Source: Segatella copri (GTDB lineage: Bacteria > Bacteroidota > Bacteroidia > Bacteroidales > Bacteroidaceae). From it: a DNA stretch of 64,000 nt. A program made the translations under genes and the position numbers. The notes below the pieces were generated by a model that was not told the DNA's origin, made no database searches, and saw only the letters and a program-made list of their open reading frames with translations. This document shows, one piece after another, positions 33,424 to 42,594 of this stretch; the first letter of the stretch is position 1, and the number at the start of each line of letters is the position of its first letter. The DNA is taken from positions 7,891 through 71,890 of the forward strand of contig NZ_JAHOEA010000014.1 of assembly GCF_019127135.1 (NCBI RefSeq), in the 5' to 3' direction.

Positions 33424-36207
33424 TCAGAACAGCTCCAGCTTGTTCTTTCTAGCCTCTGAGAGCGAGGCTATCTTAGCCTGCTCTTCGTGATAGTCCTGGC
33501 GAAGTTTCTCGTAGCGCTTCTTCAGTTCCGCCTCAAATTTAGGGCATTCTGTCTCGTTGAGGAATCGGGCACAGATTCCGGCATTGAGCGATGCGTCCTT
33601 CACCCAGATAACCGGTCCGTCATATTCAGGCGCAATCTTCAGAGCCACATGCAGTTCGCTCGTTGTTGCCCCACCTACCATGATAGGAATGCGCAAACCA
33701 GCTTTCTGCATTTCTCGGGCCACATGAACCATTTCTTCAAGCGAAGGGGTGATAAGTCCGCTCAAACCGATTGCGTCTACCTTTTCATCGATAGCTTTCT
33801 GTACAATCTGTTCGGCTGGAACCATCACACCTAAGTCGATGATTTCGTAATTGTTACATGACATAACCACGCAGACGATGTTCTTTCCGATATCATGAAC
33901 ATCGCCCTTCACGGTTGCCATCAGAATCTTACCGGCAGTTGTTGCTCCACCCTGTTTTTCTGCCTCGATATGAGGCTGAAGGATAGAAACTGCCGATTTC
34001 ATCGTGCGAGCCGTCTTGACAACCTGCGGCAAGAACATTTCGCCTTTTCCAAAAAGTTCGCCTACCAGGTTCATGCCGTCCATCAGAGGACCCTCAATTA
34101 CGTTTACTGCATGAGGATATTTGGCAAGTGCTTCGTCAATATCCTGCTGCAGAAAATCGGTGATTCCTTTTCTCAGCGCATACTTCAGACGTTCTTCTAC
34201 ACTCTCCTTTCGCCATTCAGGAGCAGCCGGCTTCTTGGGAGCAACACCGCCTGCCTTAGCTGCAGCCTTGGCAGCATCAGCCTGTGCTTTTATCTCTGCC
34301 GCAAGCTCGATGAGTTCGTCTGCCGCACCTTTCCTTCTATTCAGCACGACATCCTCGATGAGCTGAAGTTGTTCTTCAGGAATCTTATTGTAATCCATTC
34401 TGGCTTTGGCATTTACAATACCAAAGTCCATACCTACCTGCTGGGCATGATGCAGAAAAACACAATGGATAGCCTCACGGATATAAGTATTGCCACGGAA
34501 TGAGAACGAGAGGTTACTGACACCTCCGCTGACATGTGCACCAGGCAGATTCTGATGAATCCACTCCGTTGCACGGATGAACTCAACAGCATAATTATCA
34601 TGCTCCTCCATACCGGTAGCTATGGCAAGTACGTTCGGGTCGAAGATGATATCGAGCGGATTCATGCCCAACTTGTCTACCAGAAGATGATAAGCACGTT
34701 CTGCTATCTCGATGCGGCGCTCGAAAGTGGTAGCCTGACCAACCTCATCAAAACACATCACAACAACGGCTGCACCATAGCGCAACACATCGCGGGCATG
34801 AGAAAGGAATACTTCCTCGCCCTCCTTCAAACTGATGGAATTGACAATACACTTACCCTGGCAGCACTTCAAGCCAGCCACGATGACGTCCCATTTGGAA
34901 GAGTCGATCATCACCGGAACCTTCGCAATGTCAGGTTCGGCTGCAATCATATTCAGGAAATTAACCATCTCGGCTTTCGCATCGAGCAAACCATCGTCCA
35001 TATTCACGTCAACGACAGCTGCTCCATCAGCCACTTGCTTTCTGGCAATACCAATGGCTTCTTCATAATTCTTTTCGTTAATCAAACGCAGGAACTTCCT
35101 GCTACCAGCCACATTACAGCGTTCGCCCACATTGACGAACCGGCTTGCGTCAACCGGTAAATGTACAGAATCATCGACCTGCAGAAGGTCTAATCCCGAG
35201 AGCCACATATACTTAGGTTTCTCCACAACTTTGTGCGGTTTCTTACCCTCTGCTATACGGGCATAATGAGCGATGAATTCAGGACTTGTACCGCAGCATC
35301 CGCCAATGATGTTCACGATACCTTCATCGATGAATTCGGCTATTTGCGGAGCCATCGATTCGGCAGTCTCGTCATATTCGCCCATTTCATTAGGCAAACC
35401 GGCATTAGGATGCGCACTAATATAATAAGGTGCAACCTGAGCCATATGTTCGATGAAAGGCTTCATCTGAGGAGCACCAAAGGCACAGTTCATGCCGACA
35501 GAGAAGATAGGATAAGGAGAAAGCGAAGCAAGGAAAGCATCTACAGTCTGACCACTGAGCGTCCTGCCCGCCAGATCACTCACCGTAAGACTGATCATAA
35601 CAGGCAACTCTACTCCATGTTTCTTCATCATGGTGAGCGCCGCATCTATCATCGCCTTGCAGTTGAGTGTATCGAAGATGGTTTCGATGAGAATCACGTC
35701 AGCACCGCCTTCGATAAGACCATCCACCTGTTCGCATACATCGGTGAAAAGCTCATCGTAGGTAATCTCGCGGGCGGCAGGATTGCTGACGTCCGGGCTC
35801 ATGGAACATGTCTTGTTGGTTGGTCCCACATCTCCTGCAACGAAGCGTGGTTTATCAGGTGTAGAAAACTTATCGCATTCGATACGTGCCAGGCGTGCAC
35901 CCTCGAATGCCATTTCGCGGGCGCAGTTCTCCAGGTGATAATCAGCCTGCGAAATGCGCTGGCACGAAAAAGTATTCGCAGTAATAATATCGGCGCCAGC
36001 CTCTAGGTAGCGTCGGTAAATATCAGATATCACATCAGGACGAGTGATGTTGAGCATATCGTTGTTGCCCTTCATCATGCCCGGCAAATCGCGGAACCGC
36101 TCGCCTCTGAAGTCTTCTTCTGTAAGATTATACTTCTGAATCTCAGTACCCATGGCACCATCGAGAATCAGAATTTTCTCCTTTACAATCTCTCTTAAAT
36201 TCTTCAT
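33424..36207 (-). CDS. metH: Cobalamin-dependent methionine synthase lacking the activation domain
   Basis: 927 residues (full-length MetH is about 1,200). The homocysteine domain has its zinc cysteines (GMNCAFGAP and [10 protein letters not shown]). The methyltetrahydrofolate domain follows ([13 protein letters not shown]). The B12 domain has [11 protein letters not shown], whose His is the lower cobalt ligand. The protein ends at [11 protein letters not shown], exactly where the linker to the AdoMet reactivation domain would begin. That domain is not encoded downstream, where the HAD gene starts. Reactivation must come from a separate protein. No cobalamin riboswitch is visible in front. 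Confidence 0.95.
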   Translation of the reverse strand: MKNLREIVKEKILILDGAMGTEIQKYNLTEEDFRGERFRDLPGMMKGNNDMLNITRPDVISDIYRRYLEAGADIITANTFSCQRISQADYHLENCAREMAFEGARLARIECDKFSTPDKPRFVAGDVGPTNKTCSMSPDVSNPAAREITYDELFTDVCEQVDGLIEGGADVILIETIFDTLNCKAMIDAALTMMKKHGVELPVMISLTVSDLAGRTLSGQTVDAFLASLSPYPIFSVGMNCAFGAPQMKPFIEHMAQVAPYYISAHPNAGLPNEMGEYDETAESMAPQIAEFIDEGIVNIIGGCCGTSPEFIAHYARIAEGKKPHKVVEKPKYMWLSGLDLLQVDDSVHLPVDASRFVNVGERCNVAGSRKFLRLINEKNYEEAIGIARKQVADGAAVVDVNMDDGLLDAKAEMVNFLNMIAAEPDIAKVPVMIDSSKWDVIVAGLKCCQGKCIVNSISLKEGEEVFLSHARDVLRYGAAVVVMCFDEVGQATTFERRIEIAERAYHLLVDKLGMNPLDIIFDPNVLAIATGMEEHDNYAVEFIRATEWIHQNLPGAHVSGGVSNLSFSFRGNTYIREAIHCVFLHHAQQVGMDFGIVNAKARMDYNKIPEEQLQLIEDVVLNRRKGAADELIELAAEIKAQADAAKAAAKAGGVAPKKPAAPEWRKESVEERLKYALRKGITDFLQQDIDEALAKYPHAVNVIEGPLMDGMNLVGELFGKGEMFLPQVVKTARTMKSAVSILQPHIEAEKQGGATTAGKILMATVKGDVHDIGKNIVCVVMSCNNYEIIDLGVMVPAEQIVQKAIDEKVDAIGLSGLITPSLEEMVHVAREMQKAGLRIPIMVGGATTSELHVALKIAPEYDGPVIWVKDASLNAGICARFLNETECPKFEAELKKRYEKLRQDYHEEQAKIASLSEARKNKLELF

Positions 36208-36210
36208 TGG

Positions 36211-36690
36211 CTAAAAGTGCTTGATTGCTCTATCCATCTCCCTTCTGTCTTCCTTCTCCTTCAGAGTCTGGCGCTTGTCATACTCCTTCTTACCCTTGCA
36301 GAGGGCTATGTCCACCTTGGCTCTACCGTGATTATCGATAAAGATGAGGATTGGAACAATGGTGAAACCGGGCTGCTTGCTGTCCTCCTCAAGACGGCGC
36401 AATTCACGCTTGGTGAGAAGAAGTTTGCGGTCGCGGCGAGCCTCATGATTGCTGAAAGAGCCATAGAAATAAGGAGAGATGTTCATTCCCTTGACCCAAA
36501 GTTCGCCCTGATAGAAATCGCAATAACAATCTACCAGCGAAGCCTTTCCGCCACGGATTGACTTAATCTCTGTACCCGTAAGCACAATGCCTGCGGTATA
36601 TGTGTCAACGAAGAAGTACTCGAACGAAGCCTTCTTGTTGCGTATCTGTATCGGACTCTTCTTACGGAGTTCCTGTTCTTGCTTGTTCAT
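36211..36690 (-). CDS. smpB: SsrA-binding protein SmpB
   Basis: A 159-residue tmRNA partner for rescue of stalled ribosomes. [39 protein letters not shown] and the basic C-terminus [18 protein letters not shown] identify it. It ends 3 bp before metH, giving an smpB-metH-HAD unit. The tmRNA gene itself is not in the window. Confidence 0.97.
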   Translation of the reverse strand: MNKQEQELRKKSPIQIRNKKASFEYFFVDTYTAGIVLTGTEIKSIRGGKASLVDCYCDFYQGELWVKGMNISPYFYGSFSNHEARRDRKLLLTKRELRRLEEDSKQPGFTIVPILIFIDNHGRAKVDIALCKGKKEYDKRQTLKEKEDRREMDRAIKHF

Positions 36691-36704
36691 ATATATAATA
36701 ATGT

Positions 36705-36790
36705 ATTATAAGTTTATAGTTTAAAGTTTATAGTTTATACGGCATTCCTATCATACGGCGAAGCCGCTATTAACTATCAACTATTAACTT
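36705..36790. repeat. Palindromic heptad-type element between smpB and the DMP19-like gene
   Basis: GTTTATAGTTTAAAGTTTAT on the left and TATTAACTATCAACTATTAA on the right, around CGGCATTCCTATCATACGGC. The right arm overlaps the last codons of the DMP19-like gene. Confidence 0.8.
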
Positions 36791-37293
36791 TTGACAATTT
36801 CGCAGAAATTGTCGATATGATCATCGATGTAGAAGGCAACCTTGCTGGTCCACTCCTCTTCGTTCTCTACGAACTCATCGTCAAAATCATCAAACTCAGG
36901 AAATTTCTCGTAGAGCGCCATAAACTCCTCATCGGTCAGATCGCGCTCAATCTCCTCATGGTTTGTCTTATACAGGAAATGACTCTTCTTGATAAGCTTG
37001 GAGAGTTCTGCCAATCCCCAGTTTTTAAACGCCTTGTCGGTAGGGTTCTTCCAGAGGAAAGCACCATAGCCGTTATGTATGAGCTGAACCATTCCGCCAT
37101 CCATCATCTCCTCATGCAGGATATCCCAAGCCAGAAGAGTAATCTGGTCGCTGTTGAGCTGCGCCATGGTCTCGGCTGTCAGTTCGCCACCAATCGCTTC
37201 GCGGATGGCATCCACGAAAGCCTTTACAAATTCATCCATGCCTGCCTCGGCAGCCTGCTGAAGCCTGGCATCGTTTATCTTTACTTCGATCAT
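36784..37293 (-). CDS. DMP19-like (DUF4375) acidic protein
   Basis: 169 residues, rich in Asp/Glu. The family pattern is visible: ITLLAWDILHEEMMDGGMVQ, IHNGYGAFLWKN, then FPEFDDFDDEFVENEEEW and a closing YIDDHIDNF. The Neisseria namesake is a DNA mimic that binds DNA-binding proteins; whether this homologue does so is unknown. It has a promoter at 37322 and precedes smpB. Confidence 0.75.
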   Translation of the reverse strand: MIEVKINDARLQQAAEAGMDEFVKAFVDAIREAIGGELTAETMAQLNSDQITLLAWDILHEEMMDGGMVQLIHNGYGAFLWKNPTDKAFKNWGLAELSKLIKKSHFLYKTNHEEIERDLTDEEFMALYEKFPEFDDFDDEFVENEEEWTSKVAFYIDDHIDNFCEIVKS

Positions 37294-37321
37294 AATCTAC
37301 AAAATTGCAATTTTCAGTTTG

Positions 37322-37329
37322 CAAAGATA
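37322..37329 (-). promoter_or_regulatory. -7 box of the DMP19-like gene promoter
   Basis: Minus-strand TATCTTTG, about 29 bp before the start; no clear -33 element. Confidence 0.65.
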
Positions 37330-37424
37330 CATGAAATTGTGCATAAACCCAAGAAAAAATCTAAATATTAGGTTAAAGAGTTAAAAAGAATACCCAATTT
37401 TAGGTATTTTCCGGATTTTTTTTG

Positions 37425-37432
37425 TACTTTTG
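37425..37432 (+). promoter_or_regulatory. -7 box of the NifU-like/GGGtGRT promoter
   Basis: TACTTTTG, giving a leader of about 95 nt before the start at 37535. The -33 element is weak. Confidence 0.65.
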
Positions 37433-37534
37433 TGCTCGGAATTGAGGTGATGGCACCGATGTTTCAGCAAAATAATATGAATTAAGTACAGAACTTTATA
37501 CTTATAATATTCATTAATATAAAATTTAGCGAAT

Positions 37535-38236
37535 ATGATCTATTCTAAAGAAGTAGACAACATGTGCGTTGTCGCTAAGGGTCCTAACCACGGACCAGCT
37601 CCAATTCCTGAAGAGGGAAAATGGATTCAGGCAAAAGAGATCAAAGACATCTCTGGTTATACTCACGGTGTGGGTTGGTGTGCTCCTCAGCAGGGTGCTT
37701 GCAAGCTCTCTTTGAACATCAAGGAAGGCGTTATTCAGGAGGCTCTTGTTGAGACTATCGGTTGTACTGGTATGACTCACTCAGCTGCTATGGCTTCTGA
37801 GATTCTCCCAGGCAAGACTATTCTTGAGGCTTTGAACACTGACCTCGTATGCGATGCTATCAATACAGCTATGCGCGAGCTCTTCCTCCAGATTGTTTAT
37901 GGTCGTAGCCAGAGCGCTTTCTCTGAGGGCGGTCTCGTTATCGGTGCAGGTCTTGAGGACTTGGGTAAGGGTCTTCGTTCACAGACTGGTACTCTCTATG
38001 GTACTGTAGCTAAGGGTACACGTTACCTCGAGTTGACAGAGGGTTACATCACAAAGCAGTTCCTCGATAAGGACAGCCAGGTTTGTGGTTATGAGTATGT
38101 TCACCTCGGCAAGATGATGGAAGCTATCAAGAACGGTATGGACGCTAACGAGGCTGTCAAGAAGTTCACAGGTAGCTACGGTCGTACAACTGCTGAGCAG
38201 GGTGTTGTTAAAGCAATTGATCCACGTAAAGAATAA
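37535..38236 (+). CDS. NifU-N/IscU-like scaffold-type protein
   Basis: 233 residues. Residues 45-105 resemble the IscU/NifU N-terminal fold: a Cys pair (C49, C56) before KLSLNIKEGVIQEALVETIG, then GCTGMTHSAAMASEILPGKT, with C77 in the position of the second scaffold Cys. C106 and C184 are further candidates. The C-terminal half is not like IscU. Codon use is extremely biased to GCT/GGT/CTC, as in pgk, which implies very high expression. It lies 15 bp before the GGGtGRT gene. Function unknown; iron-sulfur or metal binding is inference. Confidence 0.8.
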   Translation: MIYSKEVDNMCVVAKGPNHGPAPIPEEGKWIQAKEIKDISGYTHGVGWCAPQQGACKLSLNIKEGVIQEALVETIGCTGMTHSAAMASEILPGKTILEALNTDLVCDAINTAMRELFLQIVYGRSQSAFSEGGLVIGAGLEDLGKGLRSQTGTLYGTVAKGTRYLELTEGYITKQFLDKDSQVCGYEYVHLGKMMEAIKNGMDANEAVKKFTGSYGRTTAEQGVVKAIDPRKE

Positions 38237-38251
38237 TAAGGAGATACAGAT

Positions 38252-39265
38252 ATGATTAGAAAAGTAAGTTACGAAAGTCAGGAACGTCGCGAGAAGCAGG
38301 TTCTTGCTGCTCTTAATGCTAACGGTATTCAGAGCTTGGAAGAGGCTAATCAAATCTGCGAGGACGCAGGTGTTGACCCTTATCAGATGTGTGAAGATAC
38401 TCAGCGTATCTGCTTCGAGAACGCTAAGTGGGCGTATGTAGCTGGTGCTGCTATCGCTATCAAGAAAGGTGCTAAGACTGCTGCTGACGCAGCTGAGGCT
38501 ATCGGTATCGGTTTGCAGGCATTCTGCATTCCTGGTTCTGTAGCTGACGACCGTAAGGTTGGTCTCGGTCACGGTAACTTGGCTGCTCGTTTGCTCCGTG
38601 AGGAGACTCAGTGCTTCGCTTTCTTGGCAGGTCACGAGTCTTTCGCTGCTGCTGAGGGTGCTATCAAGATTGCTGAGATGGCAAACAAGGTTCGCAAGAA
38701 CCCATTGCGCGTTATCTTGAACGGTCTTGGTAAGGATGCTGCTCAGATCATCAGCCGCATCAACGGTTTCACATACGTACAGACAAAGTTCGACTACTAT
38801 ACAGGTGAGTTGAAGGTTGTTAACCGCATCGCTTACAGCGACGGTCCACGTGCTAAGGTTAACTGCTATGGCGCTGACGACGTTCGCGAGGGTGTTGCTA
38901 TCAACTGGAGCGAGGATGTAGACGTATCTATCACAGGTAACTCTACAAACCCTACACGTTTCCAGCACCCAGTAGCTGGTACATACAAGAAGGAGCGTAT
39001 TGCTGCTGGTAAGCCATACTTCTCTGTAGCTTCTGGTGGTGGTACAGGTCGTACTTTGCACCCAGATAACATGGCTGCAGGTCCTGCTTCTTACGGTATG
39101 ACTGATACTATGGGTCGTATGCACTCAGACGCTCAGTTCGCAGGTTCTTCTTCAGTTCCTGCTCACGTAGAGATGATGGGCTTCCTCGGTATGGGTAACA
39201 ACCCTATGGTAGGTGCTACTGTTGCTATCGCCGTAGCTATCGACCTCGCTATCAACAAGAAGTAA
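38252..39265 (+). CDS. GGGtGRT family protein
   Basis: 337 residues with the signature GGGTGRT at 262-268, which names an uncharacterised bacterial family. An N-terminal helical part has three closely spaced cysteines (C36, C47, C54). It is followed by Ala/Gly-rich helices (AYVAGAAIAIKKGAKTAADA) and SVADDRKVGLGHGNLAARLL. The C-terminus is Gly/Met-rich (HVEMMGFLGMGNNPMVGATV). Codon bias is as strong as in the gene before it. The two form a tight operon closed by a terminator. I cannot assign a function. Confidence 0.88.
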   Translation: MIRKVSYESQERREKQVLAALNANGIQSLEEANQICEDAGVDPYQMCEDTQRICFENAKWAYVAGAAIAIKKGAKTAADAAEAIGIGLQAFCIPGSVADDRKVGLGHGNLAARLLREETQCFAFLAGHESFAAAEGAIKIAEMANKVRKNPLRVILNGLGKDAAQIISRINGFTYVQTKFDYYTGELKVVNRIAYSDGPRAKVNCYGADDVREGVAINWSEDVDVSITGNSTNPTRFQHPVAGTYKKERIAAGKPYFSVASGGGTGRTLHPDNMAAGPASYGMTDTMGRMHSDAQFAGSSSVPAHVEMMGFLGMGNNPMVGATVAIAVAIDLAINKK

Positions 39266-39288
39266 TTTCTTTGAGATACAAAACATAT

Positions 39289-39329
39289 AAAAGCCTTGAG
39301 AATCAACTGATTCTCAAGGCTTTTTCTTT
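39289..39329 (+). terminator. Terminator after the GGGtGRT gene
   Basis: AAAAGCCTTGAGAATCA pairs with TGATTCTCAAGGCTTTT, then further T; a stem of about 16 bp. Confidence 0.92.
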
Positions 39330-39331
39330 AT

Positions 39332-39466
39332 TTATCCCACTGAAATAATCTTTATATCTTACTGGAATAAAAAAATTATCTCTCGGAGATATTTTCTTAT
39401 TTCTCGGAGATAAAAATTTATCTTTCGGAGAAAATAATTTATCCTACAGAGTTTCTATTTTTATCT
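39332..39466. repeat. Array of seven 21-22-bp degenerate units
   Basis: TATC (or TATT) starts at 39333, 39355, 39377, 39398, 39419, 39440 and 39462. The middle units read TTATCTCTCGGAGATATTTT, TTATTTCTCGGAGATAAAAA and TTATCTTTCGGAGAAAATAA, with an internal dyad around CGG. The last unit overlaps the stop codon of the flippase gene. Confidence 0.85.
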
Positions 39467-40945
39467 AACCAGTTTTCGGATTTTCCTAAAACTAAACGAT
39501 GTACTCATGAGTACAATGATAACGCCAATCAGCCAATAAAGCCAATCACGATAACTGATCATGAAAACCAGGAACAACACCAGGAGCAGAATCAGGAGTT
39601 GAAAAATACTGAATCTGAAACCAAGAGCGGATAACCGATAACCATAAACGGCTCTGCTGAAAGCCAATACTGCTAAGGTCTCTATGGCATAAGCAACGGC
39701 AATACCCCCTCCTACTCCTCTCAATCCATCTAACTGATAACCAGCTATTTCACAGATTATCAGCAAGATAACACAAAAACTTTCCTGAATGAGAAAAAGT
39801 CTGGAATCTCCCCTTGACAACGGGAGATATTCTATCGGAAGATAAACGGCCTTGAACAACATGGCAATAGCAGCAAGCTGAGTCATCTGGAGCATCCCCA
39901 TAAACTGGGCATTGTATAAAATAGGAATAATGAGAGGCAGTCCCAAAATGATAGCAGCTACTATAGGCCCCAACAACAGGACATTCATCTCAAGCTGGCG
40001 GTTCACACAGAGATTGCGTTCTTTTACAGACTCCTCGTTTTTTCTGGAACCCGAAATGCCAGAGAGACGGGGATAAAAATCCTGATCCATGACCGAAAAT
40101 ACCATTCCCGCATAAACAAAGACTATCGTTATGCCGGCATTGAAAAGTCCGACAACTTCCAGATTGCCTTGTTGGTTCAAAAAGGCACGAATCAGAAATT
40201 CGCATCCGCTATTCATCAAACCCGAAAGTACAAATGCCCCGCCAAGTCGCAAAAGTGGAAAACCTGCAACTAGCGTCATTTTTCGCATATTTACGCCCCA
40301 CCGTACAACTCGTCGGGAATATCGAAAATTCAGAGCCCATTGCATAAATGCCAAAATGAACAGAACGGGCAGAATACCTCTCTCACCAAATATCCAATAA
40401 ACCGGAACCGAAACCAAAAGCAGAAGAATAGCCAGAAGACTTGCCTGCATCGCCAACGCACGCAACTGTCCGGTAGCTTTCAGAATGGCTGTTTCACCTC
40501 CAGCCAGAATCGTGAAGAAAATGGTTGGTGCCAGGAGAATGAAATGTAGCGTATGATTGCCCCAGGAAAAAGTAAACCCATTGAGTAACGGACCCAGAAG
40601 AACACAGACGATGGCTCCGAAAAATGCAGCAAGCAGACTATAGGTGCGGACAAGAAGAACCGCTCCGGCGATATCAGCCTTTTCAGACTGCGATTCATCT
40701 GCAGCATGTTCCTTTTCAGAAATAAATTTAACACCACTTGTAGGAATGCCGAAATTACACGCAGAACTGAGAACAGAAATCGTTGAGCTGAAAAGAGACA
40801 GCAGTCCCATTCCAGAAGGTCCGAGGAAGAGCGCCGTAAATTTATTGCGCAAAACTCCTACAAGAATTCCCAATCCTTGCACACTGCCAAACAATCCTGT
40901 ATATTTCAGAATATGCGAATAACTGTTTTCCTTTTTATCACCCAT
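39461..40945 (-). CDS. Polysaccharide flippase (Wzx-like, MOP superfamily)
   Basis: 494 residues with about 14 predicted membrane helices. The N-terminus YTGLFGSVQGLGILVGVLRN is typical of Wzx/O-antigen translocases, which flip lipid-linked oligosaccharides to the periplasm. No glycan cluster surrounds it. I start at ATG 40945 (MGDKKENS); the frame extends five codons further to a TTG. The rpsP terminator lies only about 12-20 nt in front of this ATG and I find no promoter between, so how it is transcribed is unclear. Confidence 0.9.
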   Translation of the reverse strand: MGDKKENSYSHILKYTGLFGSVQGLGILVGVLRNKFTALFLGPSGMGLLSLFSSTISVLSSACNFGIPTSGVKFISEKEHAADESQSEKADIAGAVLLVRTYSLLAAFFGAIVCVLLGPLLNGFTFSWGNHTLHFILLAPTIFFTILAGGETAILKATGQLRALAMQASLLAILLLLVSVPVYWIFGERGILPVLFILAFMQWALNFRYSRRVVRWGVNMRKMTLVAGFPLLRLGGAFVLSGLMNSGCEFLIRAFLNQQGNLEVVGLFNAGITIVFVYAGMVFSVMDQDFYPRLSGISGSRKNEESVKERNLCVNRQLEMNVLLLGPIVAAIILGLPLIIPILYNAQFMGMLQMTQLAAIAMLFKAVYLPIEYLPLSRGDSRLFLIQESFCVILLIICEIAGYQLDGLRGVGGGIAVAYAIETLAVLAFSRAVYGYRLSALGFRFSIFQLLILLLVLFLVFMISYRDWLYWLIGVIIVLMSTSFSFRKIRKLVR

Positions 40946-40956
40946 AATCAAAAGAA

Positions 40957-41000
40957 ACAAAAAAAAAGGTTGGATTTCCCGAAAGAGAAATTCAACCTTT
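40957..41000 (-). terminator. rpsP terminator
   Basis: Minus strand: AAAGGTTGAATTTC pairs with GAAATCCAACCTTT (14 bp, one G-U), followed by about ten T. Confidence 0.88.
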
Positions 41001-41036
41001 ATACTTTAAAATCTCAAAAGAAGATTCTGTCGAAGA

Positions 41037-41567
41037 TTAAGCCTCAGCTGGAGCCTCCTCTGCAGGAGCTTCCTCAGCAGCCTTAGCCTCTGCCTCAGCA
41101 GCAGCTGCAGCAGCCTTCTTATCAGCTACCTTCTTAGCGATTGCCTCGTTCATCTTCTTCTCAGCCTCGAGCTCCTTAGCAGCAGCTTCCTTCTTTGCCT
41201 TAGCATCGCCCTCGCGAACAGCAGAAATCTTAGCGTCCTTGCCATTCTTCCAAGCGTCGAAACGCTTCTGAGCCTCAGCATCGTCGAATGCGCCCTTCTT
41301 AACGCCACCCTTGAGGTGCTTCATCAAGTAAACGCCCTCGCCCTTGAGGATGTTGCGAACTGTGTCTGTTGGCTGTGCACCTGTCTCTACCCAGTAGAGT
41401 GCGCGCTCGAAATTCAAATCTACAGTAGCTGGATTGGTGTTAGGGTTGAAAGTACCAATCTTCTCAGTAAATTTACCATCACGTGGTGCTCTAACGTCAG
41501 CGATTACGATGCTGTAGAAAGCATAGTTTTTACGACCGCCGCGCTGCAATCTGATTTTTGTTGCCAT
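41037..41567 (-). CDS. rpsP: 30S ribosomal protein S16 with Ala-rich extension
   Basis: 176 residues. The first 80 are classical S16 ([49 protein letters not shown]). The rest is a Bacteroidetes-specific tail rich in Ala, Lys and Glu ([19 protein letters not shown]). It is monocistronic, with a promoter at 41640 and its own terminator. Confidence 0.96.
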   Translation of the reverse strand: MATKIRLQRGGRKNYAFYSIVIADVRAPRDGKFTEKIGTFNPNTNPATVDLNFERALYWVETGAQPTDTVRNILKGEGVYLMKHLKGGVKKGAFDDAEAQKRFDAWKNGKDAKISAVREGDAKAKKEAAAKELEAEKKMNEAIAKKVADKKAAAAAAEAEAKAAEEAPAEEAPAEA

Positions 41568-41639
41568 TTTTAAATCTTAATTTTAATTTAATTTATAATG
41601 AGGTTTGAATTTTATGCTGCCATCTCGTGACAGCGGGTG

Positions 41640-41671
41640 CAAAATTACTACTTTTATTTGAATTGAGCAAA
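41640..41671 (-). promoter_or_regulatory. rpsP promoter
   Basis: Minus-strand TAATTTTG (41647-41640) and TTTG (41671-41668), 20-bp spacer. The leader is about 65 nt. Confidence 0.75.
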
Positions 41672-41706
41672 CTTTTATCGATATTCAAATGCTTTTTTAG
41701 CATTTT

Positions 41707-42174
41707 TTATCTGATTCGGTCTGCTGCTCTCAAGAGTTTGATGTCATCGTTCACACCTTTCATTGCCATCCATTCGAATATGATTGCTACCAAAGGAAGG
41801 CAAGCGGCAAACTGAAACTTCATCGCTCCTTCTGCTTCAGGAACAGGAATCAAGCCCATGAACATCACGATATAATCTACATACCATAAACCTGCAAAAA
41901 GCATGGCAAGTGAACAGAGTGATTTCTGAAGTTTCAGATTCTTGTACAAAAAGATGTTTACCAATGCAATAATGGCTGAAACGGCGAGCAGAAGGAACAG
42001 AGGAACGCAAGTAGTTGAAATCTGCATTCCTGCCTCCCCTACCACTCCGAGGTTATAAACCATAGTGTCTCCTCCCATCGTCTTAGCTGCGATGCTGGCG
42101 ACAGGAAGGAAAAGACAGATAGCAATGGCGATGACAGCAAAGAGCAGAAATAATGTCTGTTTACGCTGTATCAT
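41707..42174 (-). CDS. DUF4293 membrane protein
   Basis: 155 residues with four predicted membrane helices (MIQRKQTLFLLFAVIAIAIC at the N-terminus). DUF4293 proteins typically follow omega in Bacteroidetes, as here (14 bp gap). No motif suggests an activity. Confidence 0.85.
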   Translation of the reverse strand: MIQRKQTLFLLFAVIAIAICLFLPVASIAAKTMGGDTMVYNLGVVGEAGMQISTTCVPLFLLLAVSAIIALVNIFLYKNLKLQKSLCSLAMLFAGLWYVDYIVMFMGLIPVPEAEGAMKFQFAACLPLVAIIFEWMAMKGVNDDIKLLRAADRIR

Positions 42175-42188
42175 ATAGCCCTGGAATA

Positions 42189-42539
42189 TTAAATTTCGCT
42201 ATCGTGAACCATTGGCGCAGATGTCTTGGTTGGATCGCGCCAATAAATATTGTTCTCAATAAACTCTTCTGTAGCGAGCAAAGTTGGCTTTGGCAACTTC
42301 TCGTAGTAGCGAGAGATTTCAATCTGTTCGCGGTTCTCAAAAACTTCCTCCAAAGAATCGTTGTAAGAAGCAAACTCCTGAAGTTTCTTACTCAACTCCT
42401 GCTTGATTTCGATAGAAATCTGATTAGCGCGCTTTGCAATGATAGCTACGCTCTCGTAGATATTATGGGTATCATCGCAGAGATCCATAATGTTGCGAGT
42501 TACTGTGTTTACTGGTGCCTTTGATTTTTTGAAATCCAT
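42189..42539 (-). CDS. rpoZ: RNA polymerase omega subunit (Bacteroidetes type)
   Basis: 116 residues. NIMDLCDDTHNIYESVAIIA and KRANQISIEIKQELSKKL match the omega/Rpb6 core that helps beta' assembly. It lies in the conserved bamD-rpoZ-DUF4293 order. The C-terminal part (IENNIYWRDPTKTSAP) is a lineage-specific extension. Confidence 0.85.
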   Translation of the reverse strand: MDFKKSKAPVNTVTRNIMDLCDDTHNIYESVAIIAKRANQISIEIKQELSKKLQEFASYNDSLEEVFENREQIEISRYYEKLPKPTLLATEEFIENNIYWRDPTKTSAPMVHDSEI

Positions 42540-42594
42540 AATTATAGTACTATTATTATTATATTGTTTTTACCTTATTATATATATATACTTT

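Noticed and set aside
36207..36790. Cobalamin riboswitch in front of metH
   Set aside because: metH begins 3 bp after smpB and the region before smpB holds only heptad repeats; no B12-box-like sequence is visible.
37979..39124. A 381-codon minus-strand frame rich in Ser, Thr and Val
   Set aside because: It lies opposite the two strongly codon-biased NifU-like and GGGtGRT genes; the composition is that expected from reading their preferred codons backwards, and it spans the gene boundary.
39332..39466. CRISPR array
   Set aside because: Repeats are only 21-22 bp apart with no unique spacers and no cas genes nearby.
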